A DNA stretch of 64,000 nucleotides from Desulfovibrio subterraneus (GTDB taxonomy: Bacteria; Desulfobacterota; Desulfovibrionia; Desulfovibrionales; Desulfovibrionaceae): the NCBI RefSeq assembly GCF_013340285.1, contig NZ_BLVO01000012.1, positions 372,001 to 436,000 of the forward strand, in the 5' to 3' direction. Under the pieces are notes generated by a model, which had not been told where the DNA came from, made no database searches, and saw nothing but the letters and a program-made list of their open reading frames with translations. The position numbers were made by a program, and so were the translations under genes. This document shows, in pieces, positions 40,949 to 49,295 of the stretch. Positions within the stretch are counted from its first letter, which is position 1. The number at the start of each line of letters is the position of its first letter.

Positions 40949-41770
40949 ATGTCCAGAAAACTGTGTATCATCCACGCAAACTGTCAGGGAGATCCGCTCC
41001 GCAAGCTGCTCATGCTGCATCCGCAGTTCGGGCAGGAGTTCGAGATCGTCAAGTACACCAACTATCTGTGTGAAGATATTCCGGATGTCCAGTTGCAGCA
41101 GTGCTCCCTGTTTCTCTATCAGCCGCTGGGTGAAAAATGGGATGATCATGCCTCCGCCGCCCTTCTGGCGCGGGTGAACCCTGCAGCGGTCACCGCCGCC
41201 ATTCCCAATATGCTGTTCAAGGGCTACTGGCCGTTCTGGACCAACAAAAGCCCCATCGAATTCGGCGATATCTTTCTGGACAGGCTTGTAGACATGGGGC
41301 TTGAGAAGAAAGAGATTCTCTATATATGCATGCATACGGACATTGCCGCAAAGCATGATCTGGCAGGGTTGTTCGAAGATTCCGCCCGCCGCGAGCGCGA
41401 GAAGGAGCAGGGCTGCGTGGTGCACACGGTGGATCTGATTCTGGATCTGTTCAGGTCGGAGAAGCTGTTCAATACCATCAATCATCCCAACAGGCGGCTT
41501 GTCCTGCAAGTGACGGAAGGCGTATTGGCCCATCTGGGCTTTGCTCCGCTGCCGGACGTGCTGACCGGCGCTTTTCAGGACCCGTATCCGGAATTCGAGC
41601 TGCCCCTGCATCCTCAGGTTGCGGCATTCCACCAACTGCCGTTCGGTAGTGCATCCACCTTGTACAACGTCTTCGGCAAGCCGCGAACCTACGAGGAATA
41701 TGCGGGGTTGTATGTGGATTGCAGAGCGCTCGGCATACGCGATCTTTCCAGCTATCTGCACCTTGTGTGA
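40949..41770 (+). CDS. WcbI-like putative polysaccharide-biosynthesis acetyltransferase
   Basis: A 273-residue protein resembling the WcbI family of capsule-linked CoA-dependent enzymes. The N-terminus LCIIHANCQGDPLRKLL carries the characteristic NCQG motif, followed by FEIVKYTNYL and later FWTNKSPIEFGD and NTINHPNRRL. No signal peptide or membrane segment. ATG 40949 is used; a TTG at 40937 is in frame. There is no capsule or lipopolysaccharide cluster around it; neighbours are Memo and MOSC proteins, so the substrate is unknown. Confidence 0.7.
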   Translation: MSRKLCIIHANCQGDPLRKLLMLHPQFGQEFEIVKYTNYLCEDIPDVQLQQCSLFLYQPLGEKWDDHASAALLARVNPAAVTAAIPNMLFKGYWPFWTNKSPIEFGDIFLDRLVDMGLEKKEILYICMHTDIAAKHDLAGLFEDSARREREKEQGCVVHTVDLILDLFRSEKLFNTINHPNRRLVLQVTEGVLAHLGFAPLPDVLTGAFQDPYPEFELPLHPQVAAFHQLPFGSASTLYNVFGKPRTYEEYAGLYVDCRALGIRDLSSYLHLV

Positions 41771-41863
41771 TGCCGCTTTGTGCGTGACCGGCACTAAGTC
41801 TGACTGAACTTGTCAGGATTCTTCCGATGAGGCATGCTCCATACATACTGACGGAGGTTACTC

Positions 41864-42295
41864 ATGAACGGAACCATCGTGGCTGTGTGCACCAGCACGC
41901 GGACGGGTGAGAAGAAAGTGCCTGTGCAGAGCGTTACGCTTGAAAAGGACTTCGGCATCGTAGGCGATGTGCATGGCGGCACCGGCAGACAGGTCAGCCT
42001 GCTGGCGGTAGAAAGTGTGGACCCCATGCGCGAGAAAATGCCTTCGCTGTCTGACGGTGATTTTGCGGAAAACCTGCTTGTGCGGGGCATTCCTCTTGCC
42101 AGACTTCTGGTGGGGACCAAGCTGCGCGCAGGAGACGGCGTGGAGATGGAAATCACCCAGATCGGCAAGAAGTGTCATTCCAAGTGTAATATCCACAAGA
42201 CCGTGGGGTACTGCATTATGCCTACAGAGGGCGTATTCGTGCGCATCCTGTCCGGCGGCACGCTCAAGCCGGGCGACTCCATCGCCGTGGTGTAG
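41864..42295 (+). CDS. MOSC domain protein
   Basis: A 143-residue stand-alone MOSC domain. VTLEKDFGIVGDVHGG at the start, RQVSLLAVES, GDFAENLLVRGI and the cysteine-containing CHSKCNIHKTVGYCIMPTEGVF are diagnostic. MOSC domains carry sulfur or act with molybdenum/tungsten cofactor; the conserved Cys is the likely persulfide or ligand site. GGAGG precedes the ATG. It stands alone between the WcbI-like gene and a bidirectional terminator. With tupABC in the window, a link to tungstopterin maturation is plausible but not shown. Confidence 0.9.
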   Translation: MNGTIVAVCTSTRTGEKKVPVQSVTLEKDFGIVGDVHGGTGRQVSLLAVESVDPMREKMPSLSDGDFAENLLVRGIPLARLLVGTKLRAGDGVEMEITQIGKKCHSKCNIHKTVGYCIMPTEGVFVRILSGGTLKPGDSIAVV

Positions 42296-42376
42296 CTCTG
42301 TCTTGCGCCGCGCTGCGCGATTGCACCATCGCGGAAATGGAGAGCATCTGTCTGTTTCGCACCTGATGAAATACAA

Positions 42377-42411
42377 AAGAGAGCCGGTCGCTGGACCGGC
42401 TCTCTTGTTTT
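42377..42411. terminator. bidirectional terminator between MOSC gene and convergent operon
   Basis: Thirteen-base perfect arms AAGAGAGCCGGTC/GACCGGCTCTCTT (42377-42389, 42394-42406), loop GCTG, T-rich on both sides. Confidence 0.9.
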
Positions 42412-42425
42412 GGTGCGGGAAAAAA

Positions 42426-43124
42426 TTACTGCAGAATGGATTCTATGGGGAACAGGTCCTTCAGCACGGTCTTGTTGTCCGTATTGATGGCTATGCGCAG
42501 GGCATACAGGTCCTTGAGCGTTGTCGTTTCCGGCAGGGAGAAGCTGGTAACCACCTTCTTGAAGCGGGAAATGGTGAACTTCAGATCCTTGCTGTCCGCA
42601 TTGATGGAGAATACCTGTCCGTCGCGCCCGACAATGGAAAGCGTGGTAATGCCATCAATGGTCTTTGCGGTGTCGAGATTGTTGATATCAAAGGAAAGGC
42701 GGATGGTTCCGTCTTCGGCGGGCTTGAGCATGACGTTTTCAACGCTTACGAGCTGCACGTCTTCCGTTGCCAGCAGGGAAGAAAGATCAACGGTCGGCTT
42801 TTCCTTGGAAGAATCTTCAATGCTCATGGTGCCGAAGAGAGACTGCAGTTCTTCAGGGTCGTTGGACTGCAGTATCTGTTCAATATTCTCCAGCCGCTCA
42901 AGCTGCACCTGTGTGGCACGCAATTCGCGCTGCAGGTCTGCACGTTCATTCCGCAGAGCGGCGTTCTGGTCCCAGTAGGTATATCCAGCGTACACTCCCA
43001 GCGATGTGGAAATCACCAGCACAAGTTGCATCCAGATCAGGAGTTTGAGCCACATGGGGCTTATTCTGAACCGGTGCACCTTGGTGTCATCGCGCATGAA
43101 TAATACGCTGTACTTTTCATTCAT
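42426..43124 (-). CDS. inner-membrane protein with periplasmic coiled coil
   Basis: A 232-residue bitopic protein. A short cytoplasmic tail (~27 residues) precedes one membrane helix (about 28-48), a coiled coil (about 52-88, NERADLQRELRATQVQLERLEN), and a beta-rich C-terminal domain (TIRLSFDINNLDTAKT). I do not recognise the family. Its ATG follows the stop of the upstream Csd6-like gene directly (TAGATG), so the two are translationally coupled and may act together at the cell wall. The operon order is purB-pyrE-csd6-like-this gene. Confidence 0.75.
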   Translation of the reverse strand: MNEKYSVLFMRDDTKVHRFRISPMWLKLLIWMQLVLVISTSLGVYAGYTYWDQNAALRNERADLQRELRATQVQLERLENIEQILQSNDPEELQSLFGTMSIEDSSKEKPTVDLSSLLATEDVQLVSVENVMLKPAEDGTIRLSFDINNLDTAKTIDGITTLSIVGRDGQVFSINADSKDLKFTISRFKKVVTSFSLPETTTLKDLYALRIAINTDNKTVLKDLFPIESILQ

Positions 43125-44411
43125 CTAGAGCGGTCTCCAGTCTTCGCTTTCTATTCTCCAGGATATGCCATAGGGGCGCAGCACAATGGTTTTAATGCCC
43201 TTGTCGCCGAATCCGTCGGAACTGCTGTAGTTTTGGACCATTTCAACGGTCAGGCCGTTGCTGTCAATCGAGTAGCGCATGTCGGTCAGGCGCACTTTTT
43301 TAGGCTTGGCAGTCGCCCATACACCCTTCTTATGGTCGCGGATGGCGTCTATACCCTTGCGTGTACCTTGTGATGCAGTTTCAGTATAGCTTTCTGCGTA
43401 CTTTTTAAGGTTAGCAGATTCCCACGCGGTCCGCCACCCTTCGATAAAACTGTCCACGCTAGGCTTCTGGGCTTTAAGAAAGTCCTGTTCAAGGTCAAGA
43501 TCGGCCCTTTCCCATTCCATGCCGGCAATGAGCAGGTTACCTTCCGTGTCCTTGTGCCAGTAAAGGCGGCGGTAGCCCTGCACGGTAAGGTTGGGGGCGC
43601 GGTAATATTGCTTGAACCACGATACCCAGTAGTCCGGCCCCTGCAGCACGTAAATATCGTCGATCCAGTTCAGAATCCAGGGCAGGTTGTTGAACAGCCG
43701 GGTCTTGGTCGCCACGAACTCGGCAAAATCGCCGGAGCGGGACTTGGTGTATGCATCGCCGTCGTAATATTCGAACATGACAGGGTCGCGGTTGCCCCAT
43801 GCGGTTGCCCATTCGCGGGTCATGTTGACGATGGCGGAGGCGATTTTCTTCTCTTCCGTGGTCTGCGGGGCCTTGTCCACAATGGATTGGGCCAGAACAA
43901 CAGGGGTGCCGGGCTTGAGCTTGGGTCCAAGCTGCAGCAGGTCGGAGTTGTTCATGGCCACACACCCCTGCGTTTCTCGCGGGATAATGTTGTGGCCTCG
44001 GCCGTGTACCCAGATCCCGTGGCCCGATTTCCTGCGGAGCAGGTCCATGGGATTGGGATAGTTCAGGGTGTAGGCCATGCCGCCATACAGGCCGAAATCA
44101 AGGCCGCTGGGAATATGGCGCTGCACAAAGTACACGCCTTCCGGCGTTTTCTTGTCGCCCTCATCCTTCTTGTCGCCCACCACCTGACCGGTGGTACAGA
44201 CGTACTGGGCTGCAACGGCCAGCGGACTCCTGTGCTCCATCAGAAAGAGCTGCTGCGCTCCCTTGTCCACAGCGACAAGCGAGGGAGGAATTCCCGGATG
44301 CTCTTCAAAGCGGGCTTGCCAGCCTGCTGCAGAGTCTGCACAGGGGCCCGCCACGGGAAGGGCGAGCATGACGATGGACAGAAACAGAACCGAGAGTAAT
44401 GCGGAGCGCAT
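43125..44411 (-). CDS. exported YkuD-family L,D-transpeptidase/carboxypeptidase with NTF2-like domains (Csd6-like)
   Basis: A 428-residue exported peptidoglycan enzyme. A signal peptide (LLSVLFLSIVMLALPVAG) precedes the YkuD domain (about 40-185): KTPEGVYFVQ, GIWVHGRG and RETQGCVAMNN, whose Cys is the nucleophile. The usual SHGC is TQGC here. Two NTF2-like units follow (about 190-310 and 315-425: ATAWGNRD..MFEYYD and FIEGWRTAWESANL). This layout matches Helicobacter Csd6, an L,D-carboxypeptidase that trims muropeptides and sets helical shape. AAGGA picks ATG 44411; a start at 44441 would lie in the preceding hairpin. Confidence 0.85.
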   Translation of the reverse strand: MRSALLSVLFLSIVMLALPVAGPCADSAAGWQARFEEHPGIPPSLVAVDKGAQQLFLMEHRSPLAVAAQYVCTTGQVVGDKKDEGDKKTPEGVYFVQRHIPSGLDFGLYGGMAYTLNYPNPMDLLRRKSGHGIWVHGRGHNIIPRETQGCVAMNNSDLLQLGPKLKPGTPVVLAQSIVDKAPQTTEEKKIASAIVNMTREWATAWGNRDPVMFEYYDGDAYTKSRSGDFAEFVATKTRLFNNLPWILNWIDDIYVLQGPDYWVSWFKQYYRAPNLTVQGYRRLYWHKDTEGNLLIAGMEWERADLDLEQDFLKAQKPSVDSFIEGWRTAWESANLKKYAESYTETASQGTRKGIDAIRDHKKGVWATAKPKKVRLTDMRYSIDSNGLTVEMVQNYSSSDGFGDKGIKTIVLRPYGISWRIESEDWRPL

Positions 44412-44429
44412 AGAGTCCTTGCGATAGAA

Positions 44430-44454
44430 GCGCGCCCGCATGTCGCGGGCGCGC
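44430..44454 (-). terminator. GC hairpin between pyrE and the Csd6-like gene
   Basis: Ten-base perfect GC arms (44430-44439, 44445-44454) with a five-base loop, directly after the pyrE stop. There is no T-run, so partial attenuation or RNA-end protection is more likely than full termination. Confidence 0.6.
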
Positions 44455-44464
44455 CGAATGCTTG

Positions 44465-45025
44465 CTAAGCGTTCGCCAGTTCCACCAGTTCTTTGCGGGT
44501 GAAAATGGACACCAGATCGTACCCCTTTGCCTGCAGGGCTTCACGTCCGCCTTCCTGCCTGTCGAGCACGCAGCATACCCCCGCGACCTTGAGGCCTGCG
44601 GCTTCTATGCGTTCGATGGCGGTAATGACGGAACCCCCCGTGGTAACAACGTCTTCAAGCATATACACAGTCTGGCCTTCGGTGAAGTTGGCAAGACCTT
44701 CAACATACTGTCCGGTGCCGTGGCCCTTGGCCTGCTTGCGCACGATAAGGGCGGGCAGCGGCTTGCCCTTTTCGTGGGAGATGACAGCCACGGAGCTGAC
44801 AAGCGGGTCAGCGCCGAGGGTCATGCCGCCCACGCCGTGAATATCTTTGTCCTTGAGCAGGTCAAAGAACAGCTGACCGATGAGCCAGCAGCCTTCAGGG
44901 TGCAATGCAGTCTGTCGACAATCGAAGTAGTAGTCGCTCTTCTTGCCGGAGGCGAGCGTAAAATCGCCTTCGCGGTAGGATTTTTCAGCGAGAATGCGCG
45001 CAAGGCGCTTTTTGAGTTCAAGCAT
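44465..45025 (-). CDS. pyrE: orotate phosphoribosyltransferase
   Basis: A 186-residue PRTase making OMP from orotate and PRPP in pyrimidine synthesis. GDFTLASGKKSDYYFDCR is the OPRTase N-terminal signature and VYMLEDVVTTGGS the PRPP-binding motif; KQAKGHGTG forms the flexible catalytic loop. It lies 14 bases after purB in the same direction, so purine and pyrimidine genes share a transcript here. A GC-rich hairpin separates it from the Csd6-like gene. Confidence 0.95.
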   Translation of the reverse strand: MLELKKRLARILAEKSYREGDFTLASGKKSDYYFDCRQTALHPEGCWLIGQLFFDLLKDKDIHGVGGMTLGADPLVSSVAVISHEKGKPLPALIVRKQAKGHGTGQYVEGLANFTEGQTVYMLEDVVTTGGSVITAIERIEAAGLKVAGVCCVLDRQEGGREALQAKGYDLVSIFTRKELVELANA

Positions 45026-45039
45026 TGTAAAAGCTCCGG

Positions 45040-46332
45040 TTAACCGAATACCCGGTTGAAAATGAGATCTTCGTGGCGCAGATAATAGCTGGGGTCGAAT
45101 ATTTCTTCAAGCTTCTCTGCCGTAAGTCGTGAAGTTATTTCAGTATCCGCGCAGACAATATCCTTGAAGAGCTGCTTGGTGTCCCAGCTCTGCATGGCGC
45201 AGCGTTGCACCATGACGTAGGCATCCTGCCGTCCCATGCCCGATTCGACAAGTCCGAGCAGAACGCGCTGCGAGAAGAACAGGCCCATGGACCCCATAAG
45301 GTTGCGGTCCATGTTTTCGGGAATGACGCGCAGATTGTCGATAAGTCCTGCCAGACGATGCAGGATGTAGTCCATGAGAATGGTGGAGTCCGGCATGATC
45401 ACGCGTTCCACGGAAGAGTGGCTGATGTCGCGTTCGTGCCACAGGGCCATGTTTTCCATGGAGGCAAGGGCGTTGGTGCGCACCAGGCGGGAAAGGCCGG
45501 TCATGTTCTCTGCGGAAATGGGGTTCTTCTTGTGCGGCATGGCGGAAGACCCCTTCTGGCCCTTGCGGAAGCCTTCTTCCGCTTCAAGCACCTCGGTGCG
45601 CTGCAGGTGACGCAGCTCAACGCACAGGCGTTCGACACCACCGGCTGCAAGCGCAAGCGAGGTGAAGAAGTGGGCGTGGCGGTCGCGCTGGATAACCTGC
45701 GTGGAAATGGGGTCCACGGCAAGGCCGAGCAGTTCGCAGGTGATGATTTCCACTTCTGCGGGAATCATGGCCATGGTGCCCACGGCACCGGAAATCTTGC
45801 CTACGCGGATGCCGTCAAGCGCATGTTTGAAACGCTCGTAGTGGCGGGAGAATTCTGCGTAGAAACCGGCCATTTTCAGGCCGAAGCTGGTGGGTTCCGC
45901 GTGAATGCCGTGGGTGCGGCCCATGCACAGGCGGCCCTTGTGGGCGTAGGCAAGGGTCTTGAGCGATTCAAGCAGGCGTTCAAAGCCCATGCAGATCATT
46001 TCGCCCGCACGGGTGAGGAGCACGCCGTTGGCGGTGTCCACAATATCGGAAGAGGTGCAGCCAAGGTGGATGAAACGCGCAGCAGGACCGACTTTTTCTT
46101 CCACGGCGGTCAGAAATGCGATGACGTCGTGGCGGGTGGTCTCTTCGATTTCAAGAATGCGATCCACATCAAAGTCGGCCTTTTCGCGGATTTGCTTCAT
46201 GCTCTCGGCGTCAATCTCGCCGAGTCTGTGCCATGCCTCGCACACGGCAATTTCCACTTCCAGCCAGACGCGGAACTTGTTTTCCAGCGTCCAGAGCTGA
46301 CCCATTTCGGGGCGGGTATAGCGATCAATCAT
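45040..46332 (-). CDS. purB: adenylosuccinate lyase
   Basis: A 430-residue member of the fumarase/aspartase superfamily acting twice in purine synthesis (SAICAR to AICAR, adenylosuccinate to AMP). It starts [10 protein letters not shown], typical of Pur[13 protein letters not shown] and [13 protein letters not shown] hold active-site residues, and [16 protein letters not shown] is the family signature loop with the catalytic Ser. It is the first gene of the operon purB-pyrE-csd6-like-coiled-coil protein. Confidence 0.96.
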   Translation of the reverse strand: MIDRYTRPEMGQLWTLENKFRVWLEVEIAVCEAWHRLGEIDAESMKQIREKADFDVDRILEIEETTRHDVIAFLTAVEEKVGPAARFIHLGCTSSDIVDTANGVLLTRAGEMICMGFERLLESLKTLAYAHKGRLCMGRTHGIHAEPTSFGLKMAGFYAEFSRHYERFKHALDGIRVGKISGAVGTMAMIPAEVEIITCELLGLAVDPISTQVIQRDRHAHFFTSLALAAGGVERLCVELRHLQRTEVLEAEEGFRKGQKGSSAMPHKKNPISAENMTGLSRLVRTNALASMENMALWHERDISHSSVERVIMPDSTILMDYILHRLAGLIDNLRVIPENMDRNLMGSMGLFFSQRVLLGLVESGMGRQDAYVMVQRCAMQSWDTKQLFKDIVCADTEITSRLTAEKLEEIFDPSYYLRHEDLIFNRVFG

Positions 46333-46394
46333 GGTGGCTGACTCTCGATCGGGTTGCAGGTTCTGAAGTTCGCCGCCGGTGGACGGCAGCGGTC

Positions 46395-46422
46395 AAAAAA
46401 AAGGCAGCCCTTGGGCCGCCTT
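46395..46422 (-). terminator. rho-independent terminator of the FmdB-type gene
   Basis: Read on the minus strand, AAGGCGGCCC-AA-GGGCTGCCTT pairs over ten bases and is followed by seven or eight T, five bases past the stop at 46428. Confidence 0.9.
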
Positions 46423-46427
46423 AATGG

Positions 46428-46775
46428 TTAAGAAGCGGTACCACCGGACGCCACAGCGTCGGAGGTGCCTGAAGCAGACGTTGCCCCTGACCCCGGTGCG
46501 GAACCTGCACTGTCGGAACTGCCGTTACCGCCATTGCCGTTGGTGCCGCCATTGCCGGCAGCAGCTGCCGAACTGTCGGATTGGGTACTTGCACTGTTGC
46601 GTCCGTATTCGGATACGTACCATCCGCCGCCTTTCAGAACGAAGGTGGTGTTGGACATGACGCGTTCGGAAGAACCGCCGCAGACAGGGCAGTCAGGATG
46701 AGTGTCTTCAAAGGACTTCTGCCATTCCTCGAAGATCTGTTCGCATGCATTACAACGATACTCATAAATGGGCAT
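46428..46775 (-). CDS. FmdB-family zinc-ribbon protein
   Basis: A 115-residue protein. The first ~50 residues are an FmdB-type zinc ribbon with MPIYEYRCNACE and CPVCGG as the two CxxC halves. The rest is a Ser/Gly/Ala/Asn-rich low-complexity tail. GGAGG five bases upstream selects ATG 46775 from the longer frame. FmdB proteins are putative regulatory or nucleic-acid-binding proteins; the role is unproven. It lies downstream of the 36-residue basic protein gene on the same strand. Confidence 0.88.
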   Translation of the reverse strand: MPIYEYRCNACEQIFEEWQKSFEDTHPDCPVCGGSSERVMSNTTFVLKGGGWYVSEYGRNSASTQSDSSAAAAGNGGTNGNGGNGSSDSAGSAPGSGATSASGTSDAVASGGTAS

Positions 46776-46917
46776 CGCATCCTCCACTATCAACAAAAAA
46801 AGAACACGGGACAAGCCCACGATATAACTGAGCAGCGGTTTCATAGCAGTGCTGATGAAACCGCCACAGAGATAGCAAAACAGGCAGCCGTATCACTACG
46901 GCCGTAAAGCAGGGGAA

Positions 46918-47028
46918 CTAGGCCTTTGCGGCGGCCTTGGCTTCCTTGATACGCTGCTTGATGCGTTCTTCGCGGCGCTTGCGGCGGCGGTCCAGTTCCT
47001 TTTTGCGTTCAATCTTCTTTTGAGCCAT
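46918..47028 (-). CDS. 36-residue highly basic protein
   Basis: A short gene, ATG at 47028 to TAG at 46918, preceded by AAGGAG at good spacing. The product (MAQKKIERKKELDRRRKRRE then an Ala/Lys-rich helix) is about half Lys+Arg and should form one continuous charged helix. I do not recognise a family with certainty. The strong ribosome site, GC-rich codons and clean flanks argue that it is real. A nucleic-acid or ribosome-associated role is a guess from composition. Confidence 0.7.
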   Translation of the reverse strand: MAQKKIERKKELDRRRKRREERIKQRIKEAKAAAKA

Positions 47029-47104
47029 GACGAGTCTCCTTCAACGTTGTGATCAATAGAATATACTACTCGGTATGCGGCGCCTTGTCCAGCGGTCGGA
47101 CCGC

Positions 47105-47905
47105 TCAGTCGGGCCTGTCGTAGTAACCGCTTACGGATTCGGTGAAAACGATTTCCGCATCCCTGAAACCTTCCATTGCGAGCAGGCTCTTTACCGTGTC
47201 AAGGGCTGTGTGTGCAAGGGGTTTTTGTCGGGCAGGAATCTGGAGCACGGCTTTTCCCGTTTCAGGGATGCGCAGGCGGTATTCTGAAAGACCTGTCTGT
47301 GCCAGTGCATCCTCCGCGCGCCCCAGTCTGGCTAGGGTCTCTGCGTCCGGTGCAAGGCCGTAGGCAAACCGTGTCATCAGGCAGGGGCGGGACGGCTGGT
47401 CGGCCCGGTCCAGTCCGCTTTCAGCGGCAAGGCGGCGTATGTCGTCCTTGGTCATGCCTGCAATCCGGAAGGGGCTGCGTATGTCCAGCTCCTCAAGGGC
47501 GCGCAGTCCGGGGCGGTATTCGGTACCGTCGGTTGCATTGGAGCCTTCCAGAAGTATGGCATCGTTCCCGTACAGGTCGCGGAATCCCCGGAACAGGGCA
47601 TATTTGCAGTGGTAGCATCGATCCTTGCCGTTGGCGGCCGCATCGGCCACCTGCAGCGGGTCGAAACGGATGGCCATGTGCCGGATGCCGGAAACAGCCA
47701 GCCAGCGGCGGGCAAAGGCTGCTTCTTCAGGGGTGAGATGCGGGCCGGTGGCATGCACTGCCGTGAAGGGAACCTGCAGGCGTCTGAGGGTAAAGGCCAG
47801 CAGGCGGCTGTCCACCCCGCCCGAAACGGCAACACCGACGCGTTCACGGCAAAGGCCCCTGAGGTAGTCCTCAAGGGCCTGAATTTTAGTTTGGTACTGT
47901 GTCAT
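47105..47905 (-). CDS. LarE-like PP-loop ATP pyrophosphatase (sulfur-transfer family)
   Basis: A 266-residue member of the ATP-dependent sacrificial sulfur transferase (LarE-like) family. The PP-loop motif is VAVSGGVDSRLLA at about residues 24-36. CYHCKYALF near residue 105 and PSRPCLMTRFAYG near 180 carry the conserved cysteines of the family; EGSNATD is also typical. It begins one base after the stop of the DUF39 gene (TAA-G-ATG), so the two are translationally coupled. No larB or larC genes are present, so lactate-racemase cofactor synthesis is less likely than a sulfur-transfer role with DUF39. Confidence 0.85.
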   Translation of the reverse strand: MTQYQTKIQALEDYLRGLCRERVGVAVSGGVDSRLLAFTLRRLQVPFTAVHATGPHLTPEEAAFARRWLAVSGIRHMAIRFDPLQVADAAANGKDRCYHCKYALFRGFRDLYGNDAILLEGSNATDGTEYRPGLRALEELDIRSPFRIAGMTKDDIRRLAAESGLDRADQPSRPCLMTRFAYGLAPDAETLARLGRAEDALAQTGLSEYRLRIPETGKAVLQIPARQKPLAHTALDTVKSLLAMEGFRDAEIVFTESVSGYYDRPD

Positions 47906-47906
47906 C

Positions 47907-49079
47907 TTACCAGGCGGGAATGGGTTCCACGGGTTCGGAAAGGAGGAACTCACCCTTTTCTATCCATGACTTCAGGGTGTTGGCCACTTCCAGCGAGATG
48001 GAATAGCTGGTCATGGGAACGGTTTCAACCTTCTTGCCCTGAATCTCCACTTCGCCGCTCTTGAGGTCTTCGTAGGTCACATGCTGCAGCACGCGGGGCA
48101 GGCAGTTGGGATAATCGTGTCCATAGTCCTTTACGGGCATCTGGATATCTGAATCGTCAACGCCCGTGTACCATGCGATTTCTTCGTTCAGGATGGGAAT
48201 GGGAATGCCCACGCCCACGCTGAGCGTGCAGCCGTAGCCGAGGAAGCTCAGACCGCGCAGGTAGCGCGCGTTCATCTTCTTGAGGTCGCCCTTGAGCTGC
48301 AGGGTGCCTGCGGCGGAAAGAGGCAGGCCGCGCTCGGTACGCTTGGGATTGGGGACATGCTGTGTGCCCGCGCCCACGACATAGCCGGTGCCGCCGCCGA
48401 GGAAAATGCGCGTGCCGAACCCGATGGTCTTGAACAGCGGATCGTTGAACAGCGGCGAGAGTTTGCCCGCCGTGGCATAGTTCACGTTGCGCATGTTGGG
48501 CTTGAGCGGCCCCATGTAGGTATAGATGATGCGGCTCGTCAGGTTAACGGCTGCATTGTAGTTCTGGTAGCAGTTACGCGGGTTGTACAGCTCGGCAAAG
48601 GGCAGGTCGGCAAGGCTGATCTTCTTGTCCAGCGATTTGCGCGGGTAGCAGTCCGTGCCGTAGGCTTCTGCACGAAGGTGCACGGACTTGCCGCGCACGA
48701 GGTCTTCGATGACGTGGCCGCCGCCATACTTGAAGGAACCGGGATAAACCTTGTTCAGCGGATCATCTTCCGAAGGTTCCGTCGCACCGATGTAGCTGTC
48801 CACCGCGGCAAGACCCGCATAGGCGGGGACGCCGTTCAGCCAGACCTTGGAGGTCTTCATGGTCGGGGGTTCTTTCTGGCCGATATTGAACAGCAGGCCG
48901 GAGGAACACATGGGGGAAAATGTGCCCGTGGTAACCACGTCCACTTCACGGGCGGCTTTTTCCTTGCCCATGGTGCGGACAGCTTCAGTCATTTCTTCGG
49001 CATTCAGGACAACGGCCTTGCCCTTGCGAATGCGGTCGTTGATTTCCGCTATGGTCTTGTTAACCGTAAATTTGGACAC
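47907..49079 (-). CDS. homocysteine biosynthesis protein (DUF39, L-aspartate-semialdehyde sulfurtransferase)
   Basis: A 390-residue DUF39/HcyBio protein. In methanogens and Desulfovibrio this family is required for making homocysteine by adding sulfur to aspartate semialdehyde, in place of the O-acylhomoserine route. TTGTFSPMCSSGLLFNIGQ near residue 50 holds the conserved cysteine; RIFLGGGTGYVVGAGTQH and CTLSVGVGIPIPILNEE are also family blocks. The start is GTG 49079 with AGGAGG five bases upstream. The downstream LarE-like gene is coupled to it. The NIL/ferredoxin partner seen in other genomes is not in the window. Confidence 0.9.
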   Translation of the reverse strand: MSKFTVNKTIAEINDRIRKGKAVVLNAEEMTEAVRTMGKEKAAREVDVVTTGTFSPMCSSGLLFNIGQKEPPTMKTSKVWLNGVPAYAGLAAVDSYIGATEPSEDDPLNKVYPGSFKYGGGHVIEDLVRGKSVHLRAEAYGTDCYPRKSLDKKISLADLPFAELYNPRNCYQNYNAAVNLTSRIIYTYMGPLKPNMRNVNYATAGKLSPLFNDPLFKTIGFGTRIFLGGGTGYVVGAGTQHVPNPKRTERGLPLSAAGTLQLKGDLKKMNARYLRGLSFLGYGCTLSVGVGIPIPILNEEIAWYTGVDDSDIQMPVKDYGHDYPNCLPRVLQHVTYEDLKSGEVEIQGKKVETVPMTSYSISLEVANTLKSWIEKGEFLLSEPVEPIPAW

Positions 49080-49225
49080 GTACTCCTCCTGAACTGTTCC
49101 GGTCTCTGGATAATTCCTGAATTGTCGGAAACTATATCAACTATTCCGGATAAGCTCAAGTAGTTTGATCTGCACCACCCGACGTATCCGGTTTACCTGC
49201 CAATATGCTGTGTGCATTGCAAACA

Positions 49226-49256
49226 AAACGGGCGCCGCATGTGGCGGCACCCGTTT
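49226..49256 (-). terminator. terminator of the pseudoreceiver-TPR gene
   Basis: Thirteen-base arms with one mismatch (49226-49238, 49244-49256) and a five-base loop, followed on the minus strand by TTTTGTTT, 40 bases past the stop. Confidence 0.82.
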
Positions 49257-49295
49257 CATGAAAATGTGTCCGGAAAATTCGTACGGCTGTTGCTG

